Below, in pieces: positions 12,401 to 25,200 of a DNA stretch of 64,000 bases. The notes below the pieces were generated by a model. The model had not been told where the DNA came from and searched no databases. It worked only from the letters and a program-made list of their open reading frames with translations. A program made the translations under genes and the position numbers. The stretch is from positions 231,671 to 295,670 of the forward strand of contig VFFE01007637.1 of NCBI GenBank assembly GCA_008921705.1. The letters run 5' to 3'. The DNA is from Burhinus oedicnemus. Its lineage: Eukaryota; Chordata; Aves; Charadriiformes; Burhinidae. Numbering within the stretch: position 1 is the first letter of the stretch; every line of letters begins with the position of its first letter.

Positions 12401-15400
12401 ATAGAGAAGGTCGGGTCATTCCCTCCGTGCAGCCGTGAAGATGCAACAGCAGTAGTGCGATGGTGGCTCTTCTCTGACTCCTACCCCATCCCTCTGCCTC
12501 TTAGTGAAGAATTGAAGTGAGATAACTAACCCTCATTATTTTATATTTGTTTTTTCCGCTCCTTGGAGGAGAACTTTGCATGCAGCAGGCAGTTTGGCTT
12601 TGGTAAGCTTTGACTCGTGAAGACTGCTTTTCTGGTGCACACGCTCACATCAGAGGAGGTTTGAGCACTTTGAGTCTTGGCAGTTTCTGACAAGAGGCAC
12701 AATGACATAATTACACAATTGCAAAGTTCCTTTCTGGGGGTAAATCTATTCACGTAACCCACAAAGACCTTTGGAGGGAACGGAGAGCAAAGGTAACTGT
12801 TGCCCCCAAATTACTCCTTCTCTCCCTCACCCAAACGTTGCTGGAAATGAAGCCGAAGGAAATTTTTTTCCCCTTAATCCCCCGGTGCCACTCTGTATCG
12901 CTGAACTGGGGGAAATGGCTGCTGCGGCAGGGAATGAAAGAGCATATTGTGCTGCCGCTGCCTCCCCGTTTCCCTTGTGTGTCCCCTTCCCCATCACGCC
13001 CCTAGCCCCCAGCCCGAAATCTGGAAAGGGGCTTTGCAAGTTCCACTTCAATATTTCAGACGGCTACAATGGATTTTGCAGCTCAATGTTAAGCAAACAG
13101 AGCTTGCTTAAGCCTGGACTGCTTCATTTTGACTAAACCCTAACTAAATAAGCTAGTTTCATGAAGCACAGGCCTCCCAGCTTATTCCTTGCTTCGTTAA
13201 CACCTTTTAATCCCATCGAGACAATCGTATGCCCCCCAAATTACCCTTCCCAGGCCTGGGTCAGCCTCTTCTCTGTGCCACGGCAGGTCAGAGAGGTTCC
13301 CAAATATCTTGCTGCTCAGCTCAACCCCATCTGGAGAGCTGGGAGCTGGGCTGCCGCTTCTCCTCCAGAGCCATCGATGCCCCGAGCTGCGACAAGGATG
13401 CTCTGCAAGGATTAACGGAGAATTAGGCCTTGGGGTGTTTCACCAGGGCTAAAGTCCGATAAACGAAGTCCACGAAACGTCTGAAAAGACGCAGAAAGAT
13501 CTCAGAGCTCCTCAGCCGTGTGCTGAAGCCAGGCAGACGCACGGGGTCGCTTTGGCTGTGATTCCTCTTCCCGCTGCTCCACACTTTAAACTTTACTGAA
13601 CTTCTCCGGGGGGGAAATTAATTGCATGCTGGGCCCTCCCCAACTGTTTTGTTATTAAAAGAAAAGCAAATTGTTAGCGGTGAAAAAAGAGACAGTAAAG
13701 CTGTAGGTGGGGTGAGGGAATGAAATAACGGAATCGTTTCTCACGGAGTGTGTAACTCCTTGCTGCAGGATGCTGTTGGGACCGAGATTTCGGCAAGCTT
13801 CAAGAAGATGTTGGGCACTGCCGTAGCGTCCAGGCACAGAAGAGAAATAGAGAAATAGCGCTGGGACTTTCAAGGCGTTACTGCAGGTGCTCCTGCCAGC
13901 CATGTGGCCCCAAAGCTGGCCTCAAACGCCTCCTGGCAGGAAAAGCGTGGGCAGCCAGTGAGTTTGGCCTCCAGCCCAGCATCAAAGCTCTTTAAGATAC
14001 CCCGTATCTTCATCCTTGCTGGGGTGACACGTGCTGTCTCCGAGTTGGCAAAGGCTACGGATGTGCTTGCCCTCTGTCGGGCAGCTGCCAGGCAGCTCTT
14101 CTGCCCACAACGCCGGTCTCCTCTTGCCTTGAGTGTCCACCAGCGCGAAGAACCAGCTGCCAAAAGCTGTCCCTGTAGCCCCAAGCCTCTCTCACCATGC
14201 TGACTTGTGAGAAACCCTTCTGCTTGCTCCAGAGCCGCCGCCTTTGCCATTCCCAAAGACGTTCCCACTTATAAGCCCATCTGCCTTCCTGCTACCCACA
14301 CTTTTCCCACTGAGCTGAGCCCTCCCCCAGCAGGAAAATCAAATTCTCTCATTTGCAAAGGTAATTAATTTGAGGTAAGAAGGAGGTGGGATATGTACCT
14401 GCGTGCACGCGCCTGCCTCGACTTGCTGGATGGTTTGCAGGAATAAAAGTTGACAGCCTGACCATACCTCCCGTAAGGAAATCTTGAACGGAAATCAAAC
14501 TCAAGATGGGATTTTGAGGAAACAAGAGTGTTGAGTAAGGACACAAGGAAACTTGGTCAAAATAGAAGTGGAGGCACGTGGACTATGAGGTTTATGTGGC
14601 ATACGGGTCCTTCCAAAAGAAGTGGGATATAGTTGTTGGGAGTTATGGGCACTTAGAAGTGGTCCTGCTGCTGCCGAGGCTCTTCTCCCCTCCAGGAGCA
14701 TGCAGAGATCTCGCTCGTGTCACGGCTGTTCCTAAATGCACTTTTCATTATGAACCTGGGAACACGCTTATTTTTCGGACTGTCCCTCAGCGCAGCTTCT
14801 GCAGGCAGCCGCTCCTAGACATCGCATAGCCGCGTCCGCAGCACAGCCTCCCGAGCCTCCTTGTAACCCACTGCCAGCAACGGAGATGTATTTTGTTCCT
14901 ATGGCAACCTAAACAATATTACCTTGACTTAAACGGATTCAGGCAATATTAAAACCAGCCTCTTTAGGAATTCCTGGTGTTGGAGGGGCTGAGAATTTTA
15001 ATTTTGTGTAATGCGAGCTGACACCGTGTTTATGAGCTGCTTGCTGAATGTTTTCTTCAATTAGTACAAAGCAGAGCGGATTTGTTTTCGGGGCTTAGCT
15101 GGGCGATGGGAGGGTGCGAGCCTTGCGATGCCAAAAGCGTTATTGAGTTACGCTGCAGTCGTGGCGCTTCCCTCACCTGATAGCTGCAAAAAAGCCCTTT
15201 TCACGGAAATCTGGCACGTGACAGCATCTTCAAGTGAGGCTTGCTAACTGCCTTGTCCCAACAGCAGCGGGAGGAACGGGCTTGGTGCCTTGTAGGTGAA
15301 TAGGTCTCCTTTCCCAGCTCTGACATTTGTTTCCACCTTTCCTTGTTCTCCTCCATCCCTCTCGCTATCGGCCTGCCCGCAGTTAGAAGCGCATCATGCT

Positions 15401-17444
15401 CAAAGCTTTCCTCTACTCACCTAAGCCATATTCTGGATGTTTTCCTCAAGCATCCAGCGATATCACTGAGCCTAGAAATAGAAAACAACACAGGGAATGC
15501 TCCAGTACCTATACGGATAAAAATAATTAAGAAAACATAAGTGTGAAGTGTGTTCCTGAAGACAGGGAGTTTTCCAGCAGTGTTTTCCTAAACTAACCTG
15601 TTCCTTACTTGGAGTCAGGTTGTGATAATGAAGTAAAGCCAGGTCTATGTTTTAATGTGTCTGTCCCTGGATTTGGGGCTGCGGGGCTGAGCCAGCTCGG
15701 CCTGGGTGTGTTACAGGAGCGAACGGTATGGTAAGCGCCGACGGGAGCTTGGGGCTAGCTTGTCTCCAAGTCAAATGATATTTGTGTCACCAGATTCAGC
15801 TACATGACAGTGTAGAGCAAAGCCAGGCAGATCTTTCTTTGGGGATGGTATTTCTCCCAGCTGAGATGCAAAGAAAAGCCAGTACTCACTTTTAAACCAG
15901 TTGTTTGAAGGATAAGGGACAGAAACCTGGGAAGAAGAATAGTCTGATTGCCCACAATTGACAGAACTAATTATGAGTGGTTCTCAAGAAGAAAAAGACA
16001 TGACGAAGTCTAGTTGCTGGGCATGGAATAAAGCAAGATTCAAATTGGAAATGAGGAATGAGGAGCTAGTTAGCCTCTGGAACCTCTTCCAAATGGATGG
16101 GGACAGATCTTCCTTCACTGGGCGCCTCCAGACCGCGACTGGCTGGCCTTCGCTGTGCATCCACCACCCGCAAACGGGCTTGAGGTGGGAATCCCTGGAC
16201 GACATTCTCTGGGTTACGCTGAAGACAGGGTCAGAGTACATCACCGCTACCTCTCCTCTGGGCTTAAAGTCCAGGAACACTAATAACTTCATGTTTCATG
16301 TTTAGTAATACGCCACATGTTTCCTGACTGATATCCCAGATAGCTGTGATCGCGGATTGGCTCTATTGTTGGGTCTTTTTTATTCTTTTTAGTATTTCAC
16401 TTCTGTTGTAACAGAAGGATGTTGGTGTTAGGAAAGGGACAGATTTGGACTCAGCCCAGATTTGGGCTGGGATTGTGCCTGGAACACGCTCCCAGTTTGC
16501 TCCTTTGTTAAGACAGTGAGAGGCTGTGTTTAAAAGGCTGCTCTTTACCTCCAGCTTTTTCAACTCAAATTCGATTATTATTTTTCAAGTGTGACTTACA
16601 GAAAGACAAAGGAGAAAGGGGGGAGAGAAAGAGAGACAGGGAGGGAGAGAGGAACATGCTCGCAAACACACTCACACAAAGGAGCGAGAAATCCCACACC
16701 ATTCCAGTTGGAATGTCCCAGACACTTCAGCCGAAAGCCACCGCACTGCACAAATCCATGGTGGTATTTGGAAGGGATGAGCCCACCCCTGTAAGCCTCT
16801 TCATCCTGCTCCACAGAGTTTGCCAGGAGGATTAACCCAGTCTTGTTCTCAATCCCAGTTTATGAGTTCCCTGCTGGTGGGGAAGATCCTGTGTGTTTAA
16901 ACAACAGCCTAATTAATCCCTATTTTATTACTTTCTCTTGTCAAGTGGCTAAATAGAAGCTGTCAGCCGGCAGCCACCACTGCTCACATTTGTTTAGATC
17001 CCAAATTACTTCATCAGAACCATCTGCTCTGTACGCGGGGCACTCAGCAGTTGTTTATTTCTCTCTGTGGACACGGTGTGGGGCACAAACAGCCTCCCTG
17101 GTGGGACTCCCTGCGTAAGGCTCCTCCAGGCCCTGGGGACAGTCCTGGAGGGGTCCATAAAGTCCTCTCACTAAGAGCAACCTAACAAAGCCAGGCAGTG
17201 AACAGCCCTAGAGAGGAAGAGGGGACATAGACCTCTGTCCTGTCGGGCCAGGCAAGTTTGCGTACCTCCTTGGGGCTACGGAGGGTCAAGAAAGCCCCAA
17301 AACACAGTTGGGATGTACGTTTCTTGCTGGGATGTGCTAGCACAGCTCCAAACATCCACCCACTTCTTCCCTTGGCTTCCTGAGCCCCAACCCAGGGCTG
17401 ATCTTCCCTGCCCAAGTGTCTAACTACCGGGACCTTCTTTGCAG
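456..17444. other. Long stretch with no recognisable exon; probable upstream intron of the LMX1-like gene
   Basis: No open frame here resembles a known protein, and no exon encoding the first LIM domain or the N-terminus of the LMX1-like gene was found. The gene's first visible exon (17445) is internal, so at least the right part of this stretch should be intron. It is largely unique sequence with few transposons. AT-rich islands dense in TAAT cores occur near 5935-6240, 8560-8830, 9780-9960, 11800-11880, 14880-15060 and 16860-17040. These look like candidate conserved noncoding elements, but conservation cannot be tested here. Confidence 0.6.
8590..8800. promoter_or_regulatory. Candidate enhancer: cluster of TAATCC motifs
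   Basis: Exact TAATCC cores occur at 8594-8599, 8757-8762 and 8782-8787, with a TAATCT at 8792-8797. TAATCC is the preferred site of K50 homeodomains (OTX, PITX, GSC). Several plain TAAT/ATTA cores lie between them. The regulatory role is inference from motif density only. Confidence 0.25.
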
Positions 17445-20369
17445 GCTGTTCCAGACCAAGTGCAGCAGCTGCTTGAAGGCGATCGCTCCCTCTGAGCTCA
17501 TCATGCGGGTGCTGGAGAACGTCTACCACGTTCACTGCTTTTACTGCTGCGAGTGTGAGCGGCGCCTGCAGCGGGGAGACGAGTTTGTGCTCAAGGAAGG
17601 GCAGCTGCTGTGCCGCAGTGACTATGAGAAGGAGAAGGAGATGCTGAGCGCTATCAGTCCGGCACCCACTGAGTCCGGTGAGGGGCTGGGGCTGGAGCGG
17701 TGCTGAGGGTGGGGAACCCGGGGCGAACCTTGTAGAGGGCAGGAACCGCCTGGTCCCTGATTAACTATAGGGAAGGTTTCAGAGGGAGGTGATGTAGGTA
17801 GGTGGAGGTTGTAGCATCTTTTGCACTTGGTGACAGGCAGCCGAGGGGGATCTGCTGAGATCTACTTGGCTGATCCGGAGAGGTTTGGGTGGGCTGCCCT
17901 GAGACAGGACAGAATGGATGGTACAGGGCCAGGGTGGCCCATCAGCTCTGTCTCTGAACTGACAGTCTTCCCCCGAGCCACAGCTCAGTCCACGAGCTCC
18001 GCTGCGCTTCTGCTCTAAATCGCACCTTGGAAGGAGCAAAACTCTTGACAAGTTTCTCTGAATCCTTGCCCTGGGAGATGGCCCAGAAAGGCCACTCGCT
18101 GCTGAATCACGGCTACTGATCTTCCGTTGCAGTGAAAAGTGAGGATGAAGACGGCAGCCACTCGCACGGCAAAGGCAGCGAGGAGAGCAAAGACCACAAG
18201 CGCTCCAAGCGCCCGCGCACCATCCTCACCACACAGCAGCGACGGGCATTCAAGGCCTCCTTCGAGGTTTCCTCAAAACCTTGCAGAAAGGTATAAGGAG
18301 GCCACTCAGCACAACTGCTGGTTTGGATTCTTTTAAGTGCAACTTAAGTTCTGATTCAGCTCTCCGGGTTTTGTGGACAGGTAAGAGAGACCCTGGCAGC
18401 CGAGACGGGCTTGACTGTGCGGGTGGTACAGGTCTGGTTCCAGAACCAAAGAGCCAAGGTGAGTGACAGTTCCCGTGCCGGTTCACCATTCCAAGGTGAG
18501 CTGGGCTCTGCATACCTGTGGGATAGCACACACGCTCGTTCGAGTACAAGGAAATGTAGAATAGCTTAGAAAAAGAGAAAATGGTTAGAAGAACAGAAGA
18601 ACAGCTACACAGGACTATCCACAGGTCCACCTAGTCCTACAACATGTATCTAGTAGTAGCCAAAGCTTAAAGAGAAATACAAAAATTGATTAATTATAGA
18701 TGTTTGCAGGGCTTAACATTTTTCACATTGGGTTTTGGGGTTTTTTTTTCTTTTTCTACTTGCTTTTCCCCCCTCACTATAGAAAGACTAGAAGGATTTC
18801 CCACTTCTTGCTTCTAGAAGTTGAAACATTTCTAAGTTTGCAGAATTCAAAGGGTGAAAACAGAAAATATGTGGCTTTGAAAAGCTCACTTTGTAGTAAA
18901 ACCAAGTCCTTTGTTTTTTACACTGCAAACAGCATCTCCCACAAAGATAACCCAGCCTTTTCTGTCAGCCCTGTTTCTCACGCAGGGACGACTGCGGAGA
19001 AGGTTGACTGCAGAGGAGTCACCCGGAGGAGTCCAAGCAGGGTTATATCATGGCAGTGCTCGGTCCGCCGCTGCGTTAAACGCAACCCACTCTCCTCCTC
19101 TCTCAGTCAGAACCTCAAATCCCGGGTCTCCATCTCCTTGCAGATGAAGAAGATCGCTCGCAGGCAACAACAACAGCAGCAGCAACAGCAGGAGCAAGAC
19201 CAGCTGGGCAACCCTCGCTTAGGGACAGGGAGAGGGACCGGTCGCAACAGCAGGCAGAGCAATGATGACAGCGAAGGTGAGGAGCTGCCACGTGCGCTGA
19301 CAGTGCCGGGGGCTGAGGGCTAGGCTGGAGGGGATTGCCTCGGATGTGTTTGAGGGAGAACGTGCGCAGGAAGAGCTTAGCAAAAAGCACATGGGTTGTA
19401 ACAGCATTGCTACGCGCGAGCTGGGATAACCAGGTAATGTTCAGCAAGACTCGTGGGGACTCGTGATGCAGCACGTATCTCCTCCTTTTTGAGAAGACGA
19501 TGGGTTTTTTTCTGTTGAGCCTTGTACCCTGCAGCGCTGGTCCAGAGTTAGACCACCAAATGTTGCTGCAACCATGCGAGTTAACGTCATTGCTGCCCAC
19601 CCTTCGCTTCAACCCCATCCCACTGCTTGTGTCTTTAGACGGCGCAAGTGTTCACGGCCTGGATGGGCTCATGGTCCCCTACCCCAGGATTCCCCAGCAG
19701 CAGCTGCTGCCCCTGGATCAGAACGGCTACAGCACAGATTTGTACAGACAAGGGCTGACGCCGCCCCAGCTGCCCGGAGACCATCTGCACCCCTACGGTA
19801 GGAGAGTGGTGCGGAGATTGTCCCGTCTCTGCATCAAAGCTGCCCGTAGCAGTCCAAGTGACGAAAAGCCAACTCTGCTGTGACCGCTGATGAAGGTGGC
19901 AGCAGTGAGCGCTCCACAGGGCTCGGACTTTGTGCTGAGCCTTTCTCAGAAGTTTGGTGAGGCCAGAGCCTCAGACGGAGCTCTGCTAGGGGCCGGGGAG
20001 CGAGGCTGGGGTCTTCCCTCCATCCAACATGAAATGTTTGGGTGAAGGAGGAAAGAGTTATGCCTAAAGCTGGTCCTGTGTGTGGGGCTCACCTCGTATC
20101 TGCTCAGGGTGACCATGGCTCCAGGTGAAACACAGCCCTGCTGTCCCCCTGCAGCTCCCCATGGGACATGCTCATGCCACCTTCACCCTCATTTGCTTTT
20201 CCTTCCTCTTCTAGACTCAGAAGGAGTTTTTCACGATATGGACAGTGACAGCATCAGCCACCTGGGAGACTGCCTGCTGTCAACAGCCGAAGCCAACCTC
20301 CTCCAAGCCCGGGTGGGCAACCCCATTGACCGACTCTACTCCATGCAGAGCTCCTACTTCACATCCTGA
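17445..20369 (+). CDS. LMX1-family LIM-homeodomain transcription factor, third paralogue (5' end outside recognised exons)
   Basis: Six coding exons: 17445-17677, 18133-18290, 18381-18458, 19144-19276, 19639-19797, 20215-20369. Splice phases agree throughout and give 304 residues plus a stop. The first exon encodes the second LIM zinc finger (CSSC...H-x2-C...CCEC...C-x2-D). An acidic/basic linker follows, then a homeodomain ([13 protein letters not shown] to [11 protein letters not shown]) split by a 90-bp intron, a nine-glutamine tract right after it, and the family C-terminus ([30 protein letters not shown]). The family binds AT-rich DNA in the nucleus and patterns limb, roof plate and neurons. 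Positions typical of LMX1A (SSYFTS end, DHKR linker) mix with LMX1B ones ([17 protein letters not shown]), and others are unique ([18 protein letters not shown]). The first LIM domain is not seen and should lie upstream. A paralogue distinct from both is the best reading. Confidence 0.93.
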
Positions 20370-22275
20370 CCATAAAAAAGCTCCCAACTCTTCACAAGTA
20401 TCTTGGATGGATGCTGCTTCAAATTCAGAGCGAGGGTGAGGGAGAAGGAACAAGACTGAGACCTTCAAAGACATTCCTTGAGCACTGCACAATGGAGGAG
20501 GCAACTAGGTCCGCCACACATATAAGCACTAATTCATGGAGACCTTTCACAGCCTGAAGGACTTTGGATCGCCTCTCTTCTTTTTTCTAGCCACGAGTAG
20601 ATCGATGGTATGATGTTGTTTAGCTGTAACTTTAGCAGTTTGTCCAGTGTTTAAGCTTTTGAGCATTATGTCCTGCAAACTAAGACTGGCCAAGCTAACC
20701 AGAGCTGCCCTGGCAGTCGGAGGTGACCTTCCTACAAGAACTCAGTTTATTTAAGTCTTGGTTGCAGCTGAGCTGCTCACTGTGCTCTTTTGTCTCATTC
20801 CCCAATCCAGATGCAGGCTTCATGGGACAAGGTTAATTTTCCCCAGTAAAATGCAACGTCCTGAGACACCTCTAAAGGATGCCACTGCTGCTTCAGAGAT
20901 TTTCTGCAGGGTTGTCGATCAGTTGGTCCAGGACAGTTTTTTAACTTTTGACATTTCAGAAACGCACAGTAGTTTGGCCCCTGATCGGAATGGCTATGCT
21001 TGGATATCTGCTCCAAGAAACAACAGAACATTTACCCTCTGTCATGCTCAAGGATGCCAAGAGACGTGTAACACACCCACAGCGAGTCCTCTATCACCTT
21101 TATGTCCGTCTTTCTCTTAACTGGGCAGTTTTACCCCCTTTATGGATGGAACGAACACTTATTCTCACAAAATCACAGCTGCCAGCCACACTAACTTCTG
21201 TTTATTTCTTTTTTTTTAAACAGCAACGTGAAATGCTTTTACTCTAAAAATATTCCTGCTAGGAAGCCCTTCCTCGGTAGGTCTGTCCACAGTGGGATTT
21301 CCCACCCTGCCTGCACTCCCAGTTCACTGAAGGCATCCCACCCAGCCCCTCGCATCCCACCACCAAGTCAGGAGAGAAAGAAACTGGATTGCATTATCCC
21401 ACAATGCGTTCCTGCCCGGTCACTTAACGCCAGGAGTCTACGTTTGGTTTTCACTTCCAGGGCAACCCAGGGGTGACAGCAGGACTCAGCCAAGAGGAAA
21501 GCATGTCTCCGCTGCAGATCGGAAGGAATAACCCGTTTTCTCTACCCATCGGCACGGCAGGAGGCAGGCGCGTTAGGAGAAGCAGGCGGGCACCAATATG
21601 TGTACTCACAAAAAGGGCAAGAGAGAGAGAGAGCAGAGAATGGGAGTCTGAATTATTACCAAAGGGAAATTCTTTACTCTCCTGTCTAGGACCCAATTCT
21701 GGGATTTGGTTCTTTATATACATGAAGGACAGCCGGTATTCCTGGAAAGGTCAGGTTTTCCCATGAGCCTGCTTACAGCGTGCCAGCTGAAGGAATACCG
21801 TCCTCCAGAACTAACCTTTCCTTGCCTGTTTGAACTGAACAACTGGCAGACAACTCCAAAAGGAAATAATGACTTATTTTTAAATCTTGGATCTCCAGAG
21901 TTGTGAGTCTGGCGGTGCAACCCGAGAACCTGGCTGACTGATGTTTCTGTATGTGGTGTTTTACTTCTAAGCCTTCACAGGCTCGTCAGTCTGATTTTAA
22001 AGGTGTGTAACCCCCCACAATGAAAAAAAAAAAAAAAAGAAGTGGTGAATTTTTGTTGTCCACAGTTGTGGAGGAAGATTCCCAGAACTACATAATCCCA
22101 GATTTGGGGATGAAAGGAGATGTAGTCCTGATGCATTTGCTTCTTATCAGGACTTTTTCACTTTCTCCTCTACGTATAGAGAACTGGCATAAAGAGTGGC
22201 GCATAGCAGAACCACAGCCCTTATAAAGACCACTCCACCGTTGCCTCACCTTTAATAAAGCTGTGTGAATGTGAC
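20370..22275 (+). other. Probable 3' UTR of the LMX1-like gene
   Basis: The stop codon is followed by about 1.9 kb without splice-supported coding potential, ending at an AATAAA at 22254-22259. An internal A-rich run lies at about 22024-22038. A second AATAAA at 22799-22804 could extend the transcript. The exact cleavage site is inferred. Confidence 0.55.
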
Positions 22276-25200
22276 ACGTGCTGATGTGCAGTCACTTCCC
22301 GTTGTGTTTCAGAGTGCCAGGTTCTGTAGCTGGACTTTCCTTTGCTCTCAGTATGACGATGTCTCTCCCCAGAAGGCAGTCGTGTGCATAGTTTACAGAC
22401 ACTAGACATTTCTTTTTATGAGGGAACGGGGAGCCTTTTGCAGAAACAGCTATTTATGACAGATGTTTGCCCAGACAGACAAGTTCTAGACCAAGCTGCT
22501 GCAGATGGGCGACTTCCACCTTTGTCGTGTGGTCATCCGCCCCTAAGAAACAAAACAGAAAAACTCCTTAAGCTGTATGTTACTTTTAGAGGCTCTTGCA
22601 CTAGTGATGGTCTCAGTTTAGATTTTTAAAAGAATGTTACAGTGAACTATGTGCAAATTGATGTTTCTCCCAAATACCAGAGCCAGCTTCACCCACTGAA
22701 ACCCCACCCTTTCTTCCTTGTGATCTAGTGCTGTGATGTGCCGATGTTTTTTTGGTTTTTTGGTGGTTTTTTTTTTTTCTTTTGCATGTACATTTGAAAA
22801 TAAAAAAAGTGGAAATCTGAAGCTTGTCTCAGCACAGTCAGACAAACTGTATGCACGAGCAGTCAGCTGGCTCCCTGCAGGCCCACGAATGTTGGCCTGG
22901 GCTCCTCAGGAGGACAGCCCATCCGTCACCCTTCCCAGGTACTAGGTATCCTGGAGCAAAGCAGAGCTACTGGCGTTGGCGGCTGTTCATACCTTGATGG
23001 CGTCAGGAAACTCAATAGCAGGAGTTAGTTAGTGGCAAGAGGAACTAGAATCCCAACGTGAATAAATAAATATGGTGAAGAGCTATGCTAGACCTGGAGC
23101 TACGGATGCAAAGGAGTCTCATGGTGAGAAGGGAGTTCAAGTACAAGTGCCGGGGATGAGGTTCATACCCTATAGCTAAGGAAAAAAATGACCACCAGTT
23201 AGGTTGCAGGTACTCTCCGATTTTGAGCCCCGATTCTGCCTCAAATGAGCAGAAATCTGAAAAGTGGACACCAACACCATAGCTGACAGAGCCCAAAAGC
23301 TATCAGGCTTGCCAAGCAAGTCCTGCCACTTCTCTTTTCAAAGGATAGAGCTGTTTTTAGCATCAACAGCCGGAGCTCAGTGACTGCAGGTCGATCTACT
23401 CCCAACCACATCTTGCAGCTGGAAGTCTCCTTGTAGGGCCAAGAGACCTGGGGAGAGAGAGACAGGAGTGCCAGCGAGCATTAAGTGAGAAGAGGCAGAA
23501 GTAGCTTTGTGTACGTAGGCAGAAGGGATCTGACCCTTTGGCAACGTCAGGGCATCAACGTGTGTCCCAAAGCACCTACAGACATCAGTGAATTAGGTCT
23601 CAGGGCTATCGTAGGACTTGGGGAATGCGTACTCGAGAGGAAATAGCAGAAAGAGGCTAAGCACGCTCTGCAGCAGAGCAAAGAACAGGATCACATGCAC
23701 CTCGGGCAACACCCACACTTTTGGCTTTCCCCTTTTTGCTCTGCATGGTCAAGAGACAGAACAATTGCTCTCCTCAAGCAGGGAGGTGCAGGTGCTTGGC
23801 TGTGACAGGCCAGCGTGTTTGTTGAGAAAGGAGGGTTTGGGAATGCCCACTGCTCCCTGAAGTGCCCAGGTGTGTTTCTCTCTTGTCTTCGCAGACAGGA
23901 GAATAAAGGTGAATAAAAGCCAGCGCAGGTGACAAGACTGACCACAAGACGAAAAACGCTCCCCTCTGCCCACACCATTTCCCTCGTGCTCAGAAGTGAC
24001 TCAAAAAAGAAAAATCATCTGGACGACAGCCAAGTAAAGCAAACGTGTGTGTGAATGGAATGTGGCTCCGTACAGCTCTCTGCCCTCGACAGTTGCCCAT
24101 TTCAGACCCAGGGCCTGCCAGCAGCACTAAATCTCTCCCCGTGACTGCAAACACCAAAGGAACAGGCTGATTTATGGTTCCTTTAAGTAAGAGAAGCAGA
24201 GTGTAAAACGAGAATATTTTCTGGATGAAAAATTAAAGAGATGTTTTTGTTAGTTCCTCATTCTAGGATCATGTGTAATTTACCTTATTGGTTTTAAAGT
24301 TCCACTTGAAAGGAAAAGTGACATCAACAGGAGTTAAAGCAACAGGCTGAAGAAAGTCCTGACACACTTAACTTCACATTCTGAGAGATCTAAACTAAGA
24401 AGAAATGGAGGAAAAACAAAGAGGCAAATTAACTAACCTAATGATCCTTGGTTTTCTCTTAGTTAAGGACCTCAGAACTCCTTGCATGCATTGATTAATT
24501 ATCCCTCATTACTCCCCAGCCCAGTAGGTGTTATTTATTTCAGAGATGAGTAAACAGAGACATAGAACATGTTACGACTAGCTTCCAAGGCCACACAGAA
24601 AGACAGTGGGTAAGTCAAAACAGAAAAACCGTGACATCCAGTATGCTTAGCTACCAGCCAAAATGCACATTTGCCGGAAAATGAGTCGAGAACAATTAAA
24701 AGTGGAGAAAACACAGAACCAGGAGATGGAAATCGAGCAGAGAACGGCAAAGCCCATGCCAGAAGACAAGAATCGGAAGGACTATAGTGACACAAAAAGA
24801 CTTGTGTGAATGAAGGACCCTTTACAATAATTAACCCCCAAGCGAGAACGCCTACACAAGTCTGCCACTGCTTTCTTTACAGTTCTCAACCATCTTAGAA
24901 CTCGCTCCTTTGGGTTCTTCTCCTTGGTACTGCAGGGCTTTAGTGTTTATTTCTGCTCTGGTTTGTGTTTGGGAGGATGTGAGAGGACCAATCTAGCCAA
25001 ATCCTGCTCTAAATCTATTCTCCCCTCCCATCCCCCACCCCAAAGTCTCCCACTCTGGGAAATACAGGCTTATTCACTTATTGATTTCAGCCACTTGGCA
25101 TTAATTTAGCTGAATCTCTTTGCAGCCTTTGGAACGAAAACTGAACCTACCAGTTTGATTGACTGCCTGAGGACATTTTTCCCTTGTTTAGCTTTATGCC

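Noticed and set aside
18700..19323. 207-codon frame running into LMX1-like exon 19144-19276 and read as one ORF
   Set aside because: The upstream half is intron. A good acceptor at 19143 and family alignment (MKKIARR) show where coding begins.
21599..21640. CRISPR-like or other prokaryotic repeat structures
   Set aside because: Only simple-sequence GA repeats are present. The DNA is vertebrate nuclear, and no regularly spaced repeats occur.
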